DNA of 19,471 nucleotides from the NCBI RefSeq assembly GCF_020216885.1, contig NZ_JAIWON010000104.1:1-19471 (forward strand). The letters are read 5' to 3'. A model generated the notes under the pieces. That model had not been told where the DNA came from. It saw only the letters and a list, made by a program, of their open reading frames with translations, and ran no database searches. A program made the translations under genes and the position numbers. Each line of letters opens with the position of its first letter. Within the stretch, counting starts at the first letter, position 1. This document shows, piece after piece, positions 16,594 to 19,471 of this stretch. The stretch comes from Zymomonas sp. (lineage in GTDB: Bacteria > Pseudomonadota > Alphaproteobacteria > Sphingomonadales > Sphingomonadaceae).

Positions 16594-18963
16594 TCAGAAT
16601 TGATAAGACGTCTGGAGATAATAAAATCCGCCATTCACCCCGATCTGGCTGGCGGCTCCGTCATATTTGCCGGAACCATAATAGCCATTGGCGGCGGGGA
16701 TACGGGTGGTATGGGCATTGAAAAGATTATTGGCACCAATGGCGATCCGTAATTTTTCAATAGGCCGATATCCAATTTCTAAATTGGTAATCCAACGGGG
16801 ATGATTATAGATGCGATTAAAATTCGTCATCGAATAAGCATTCGGGCCCTGATACCAGGTCATTTCATCGGTGGTCTGACCAAAGCGCTGTTCATGCAGG
16901 CTAACATCCCATTTTTTGGAAAAAGACTCCCACCGTCCACCAAAGGTAATCCGGTTTTTCGGGGTGCTACTGGTCAAATAAGCCCGCGTCTGGGCATTCA
17001 AGGCTGACATCCCATTCGCCAGTTGATTGACTTTCCGGATGGTCGTCGCATTGATATTCAGGGCAATATCCCAGTCAACAACACCGAAATTCTCAAAACG
17101 GCTATGATAGCTGGCGGTAAAATCTAAACCACGGGTGCGGGTGCTTGCACCATTGGTGAAAAACCATGCCGATATATTTTGAGCCTCAAGCGTCGAAGGC
17201 ACCGTCACCCCTTGAAGATTCAAAGCCGCCAAGGCCGCTTCGCCGGAAATACCGGGGCCACTGACAATCCGGTTACGGATAGAGATCTGATAGCTATCAA
17301 GGGTAAAATGAAGATTTTTCAACGGTGAATAGACCAGTCCAGCCGTAATATTGGTGGCTTTTTCTGGTTTTAATGGCACCGCACCCAATAGCTTGGCCGC
17401 CGCTGAATTAGCCCCCAAAGTGCCGCTGGCACTATCAGGCCCCACTGACAAGGTGCTAAAATATTCATTGGCAAGGCTTGGCGCTCTTGTCCCACTACTA
17501 AAGGTTGCCCGAAGCGCAAAATTATCGGTAAAATCATATCGGGTTGAGGCTTTACCATTCAGCGTGTGACCGAAATCGCTGTAATATTCATAACGCCCTG
17601 CTAAATCGACCTGCCAGCGCTTTGTCAAATGGGCAGAAAGATCAAGATAACCGCTATAGACATTACGGGAATGAGATCCAGAAACGGCGGGTATAATACC
17701 GGTTCGGGCTTGGGTTCCACCATATAAATAGGAAGCCGGATCACCCGCTCCAGTTTTATAGGTTTCATAACGATGGGCGAAACCAGCCGCTACAGTCAGC
17801 GGGCTATAGATTACTGGCAAAGCCAATTCTTTGCTCAGATCAAGACTATTATTCAGTTGGGTCGTCGAATAATTATTCAGATGGACGGATAAAGGGGTCG
17901 ATCCCGTTGCCGCATAAAGGCCAAGATTAGCCGTTTTATCGAGGTCATTCCGAATAAAATTGCCGCCATAGGTGGAATTAACATCCCAATGGATTCCCAA
18001 AAGATTATCACCGCGCAAGCCCACAGAAGCCGAAAAATCATTTTCCGACAATTTCTGTATCGGCATAAAGCCATCAGGATAGGCTTCGGGAAAACGGTCA
18101 GCCGTCCGATAGACTTGATTAACCTCACTGTTGCGATGGGAATAACTATCGGTCGTATAAAATTCGATGCCATTTCCAAAATCATATCCGGCATTGATTG
18201 CCAGATCATAACGGGTGGCCATAGGGTCACCGACGACTTTTAAACTATGGCGATTAGTGCGGCTGTCGATACCATCTCGGCTGGTATGATTTTGATGACG
18301 AAAATCAAAGGCAACATCAAAAAAGCCGGAATGGCCAAGTTTAAAGCCTTTATTAAAACCAACCTGTCCGACTAATCCATCTCCGGCATAAGTTTGGCCG
18401 ATCTGACTTCTGACGCTGCCACCATGATTGTCAGATTTCAAAATGATATTAACGACCCCTGCAATGGCATCGGAACCATATTGGGCAGCCGCCCCATCTT
18501 TTAAAACTTCAATATGATCGATCAATTCAGGGGCAATCAGATCAAGATCGGTTGGCGTAGCCGCATCGGCAAAACCGTCAATATACAAAAAAGAACTATT
18601 ATGACGGCGTTTGCCATTGACCAACACCAAGGTCTGGTTAGGATTTAGCCCGCGTAAACTGACAAAATTGGTAGGCGCCGCCACAAATTGACCAACCGCG
18701 GGCTGTGTGATCGAAGGCACTAATTGCGCCAAAGCCGAGGTAATATTGGTCTGACCTGTTTCCAGCAATTCCCGATTATTCAAAACTTCAATAGGGGAAA
18801 GACTATCTCTTATTTTTTTATGATTTTCACGGGTGCCGGTAACGATAATCGCATCATTACTAGAAGTATTACTAACAGTATCGGTTGCAGCTTCTAGCGG
18901 ATATTGCAAGAAAAACCATGAAAAGGAAAAAAGAAAACCTCCTTTTTTAATAAAATTTTTCAT
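16594..18963 (-). CDS. TonB-dependent outer-membrane receptor
   Basis: The 789-residue protein has a signal peptide (about 1-25, ending LEA-A) and a TonB-box-like stretch DAIIVTGTR (about 38-46). A plug domain follows (about 52-175) with SPIEVLNNRELLETG, VSLRGLNPNQTLVLVNGKRR, and IEVLKDGAAAQYGSDAIAGV. The rest is a 22-strand-type beta barrel, with RAPSLANEYF and a C-terminal strand ending in YLQTSYQF, the terminal Phe typical of outer-membrane proteins. It should import a scarce ligand using TonB-ExbBD energy. The ligand cannot be read from sequence, and no Fur-like box is evident upstream. The ATG is preceded by a purine-rich GAGGGGG a few bases away. It is the first gene of a probable operon with the exported aminotransferase and has a long AT-rich upstream region. 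Confidence 0.95.
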   Translation of the reverse strand: MKNFIKKGGFLFSFSWFFLQYPLEAATDTVSNTSSNDAIIVTGTRENHKKIRDSLSPIEVLNNRELLETGQTNITSALAQLVPSITQPAVGQFVAAPTNFVSLRGLNPNQTLVLVNGKRRHNSSFLYIDGFADAATPTDLDLIAPELIDHIEVLKDGAAAQYGSDAIAGVVNIILKSDNHGGSVRSQIGQTYAGDGLVGQVGFNKGFKLGHSGFFDVAFDFRHQNHTSRDGIDSRTNRHSLKVVGDPMATRYDLAINAGYDFGNGIEFYTTDSYSHRNSEVNQVYRTADRFPEAYPDGFMPIQKLSENDFSASVGLRGDNLLGIHWDVNSTYGGNFIRNDLDKTANLGLYAATGSTPLSVHLNNYSTTQLNNSLDLSKELALPVIYSPLTVAAGFAHRYETYKTGAGDPASYLYGGTQARTGIIPAVSGSHSRNVYSGYLDLSAHLTKRWQVDLAGRYEYYSDFGHTLNGKASTRYDFTDNFALRATFSSGTRAPSLANEYFSTLSVGPDSASGTLGANSAAAKLLGAVPLKPEKATNITAGLVYSPLKNLHFTLDSYQISIRNRIVSGPGISGEAALAALNLQGVTVPSTLEAQNISAWFFTNGASTRTRGLDFTASYHSRFENFGVVDWDIALNINATTIRKVNQLANGMSALNAQTRAYLTSSTPKNRITFGGRWESFSKKWDVSLHEQRFGQTTDEMTWYQGPNAYSMTNFNRIYNHPRWITNLEIGYRPIEKLRIAIGANNLFNAHTTRIPAANGYYGSGKYDGAASQIGVNGGFYYLQTSYQF

Positions 18964-19370
18964 ATGCCCCCTCTTTATTTTTAGATAATTTCGCTTCTCC
19001 TCGATGGTTTTTAATATAATTATTTTATTTAATAATAAAATTTAAATATAATTTACGGGTATAAAGTATTTATTTATTGGATAAAAATTATTAAATAATA
19101 TTATATTATATTTCATTGTTTTGAGAAAAAATAGGCAAACCACATAATGAACTATCAATAATGATACCACTATCCTGAATTAAAAATTCAAAATTTAATT
19201 AAAATAATTTTAAAAATTGAATAAATTAAAAATAAAACAAAATATATTTTATCTTTATTTTAGAAATAAAAAAATAAATTTATTAAAAATTAAAATGAAT
19301 AATTAGGAATTTTTAAAAAAGACTCATTTCAATAATCAAAGATTTTCAGATTTTTTTATCTAAAAAATTT
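18964..19370. other. Very AT-rich non-coding region upstream of the TonB receptor
   Basis: About 400 bases are made almost wholly of A and T, with only isolated G/C, notably at 18967-19006 and 19138-19180. No open frame with a ribosome site is supported on either strand. It must contain the promoter of the TonB receptor gene on the minus strand, but so many TATAAT-like hexamers occur that none can be picked. Such composition suits binding by H-NS-like or other nucleoid proteins, which is an inference. Confidence 0.6.
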
Positions 19371-19413
19371 ATCGCCGTTCACGAAAGGCAAATCCACAGA
19401 TGGCTTTCCCTTT

Positions 19414-19454
19414 TCGAGTCGCTTCTGTCGAGTCGTTGCTATCCGACTCGACAG
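19414..19454. repeat. Hairpin with repeated TCGAGTCG octamer
   Basis: TCGAGTCG occurs at 19414-19421 and 19428-19435, and its complement CGACTCGA at 19444-19451. The second and third copies lie in a perfect 11-bp inverted repeat CTGTCGAGTCG (19425-19435) / CGACTCGACAG (19444-19454) with an 8-base loop. A T-rich but broken tract follows on the plus strand. It may be a terminator of a gene beyond the window, or an operator with three half-sites. Confidence 0.55.
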
Positions 19455-19471
19455 GTATTTATCCTCTATCC

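Noticed and set aside
17877..18243. Open frames on both strands overlapping the TonB receptor gene
   Set aside because: The receptor frame has clear family motifs throughout. The others are by-products of its composition.
18964..19471. Chromosomal replication origin
   Set aside because: There is AT-rich DNA, but only one poor DnaA-box match and no dnaA, hemE or parAB gene nearby.
1..19471. CRISPR array, tRNA, rRNA or intact insertion sequence
   Set aside because: No regularly spaced repeats, no tRNA-like cloverleaf and no transposase-like frame were recognised on reading both strands.

Overview
The window reads as a chromosomal segment of an alphaproteobacterium of the sphingomonad branch. 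Two recalled facts point to Zymomonas mobilis: the divergent hrcA-grpE / rph-rdgB-hemW neighbourhood typical of alphaproteobacteria, and an assimilatory sulfate cluster lying beside it. Coding GC is moderate, while several intergenic stretches are extremely AT-rich. The species call rests on memory of gene order and was not checked by a search.

Layout. (1) 205-1811, minus strand: heat-shock repressor hrcA followed by grpE, joined by an ATGA overlap. (2) 2063-4596, plus strand: rph, rdgB and hemW, tightly packed and divergent from hrcA. (3) 4661-5385, plus strand: an AT-rich, unrecognised membrane-anchored coiled-coil gene. Its reading frame is broken at a run of nine A but continues for about 100 codons in the -1 frame. 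(4) 5392-6102, minus strand: a YgjP/DUF45-type zinc metalloprotein converging on it. (5) 6446-15413, plus strand: seven genes cysJ-cysI-cysH-cysG-cysD-cysN-cysC, closed by a strong hairpin terminator. (6) 15457-18963, minus strand: a TonB-dependent receptor followed by an aminotransferase with an export signal. (7) 18964-19471: a non-coding, very AT-rich stretch ending in a perfect 11-bp inverted repeat.

How the genes work together. CysD/CysN make APS from sulfate and ATP, CysC phosphorylates it to PAPS, CysH reduces PAPS to sulfite, and CysJ/CysI reduce sulfite to sulfide with NADPH. CysG makes the siroheme that CysI needs. The window therefore holds the whole sulfate-to-sulfide route, but no sulfate transporter, cysteine synthase or CysB-like regulator. 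The Cys proteins align with the Escherichia coli enzymes (from memory) almost residue for residue, including catalytic residue numbers. That is unlike the usual alphaproteobacterial sulfate enzymes and suggests transfer from a gammaproteobacterium.

The least explained parts are the frameshifted gene at 4661-5385, the 271-base structured spacer between cysH and cysG, the exported aminotransferase paired with a TonB receptor, a 23-bp dyad upstream of the cys cluster, and the GAGTCG-repeat hairpin at the right edge.
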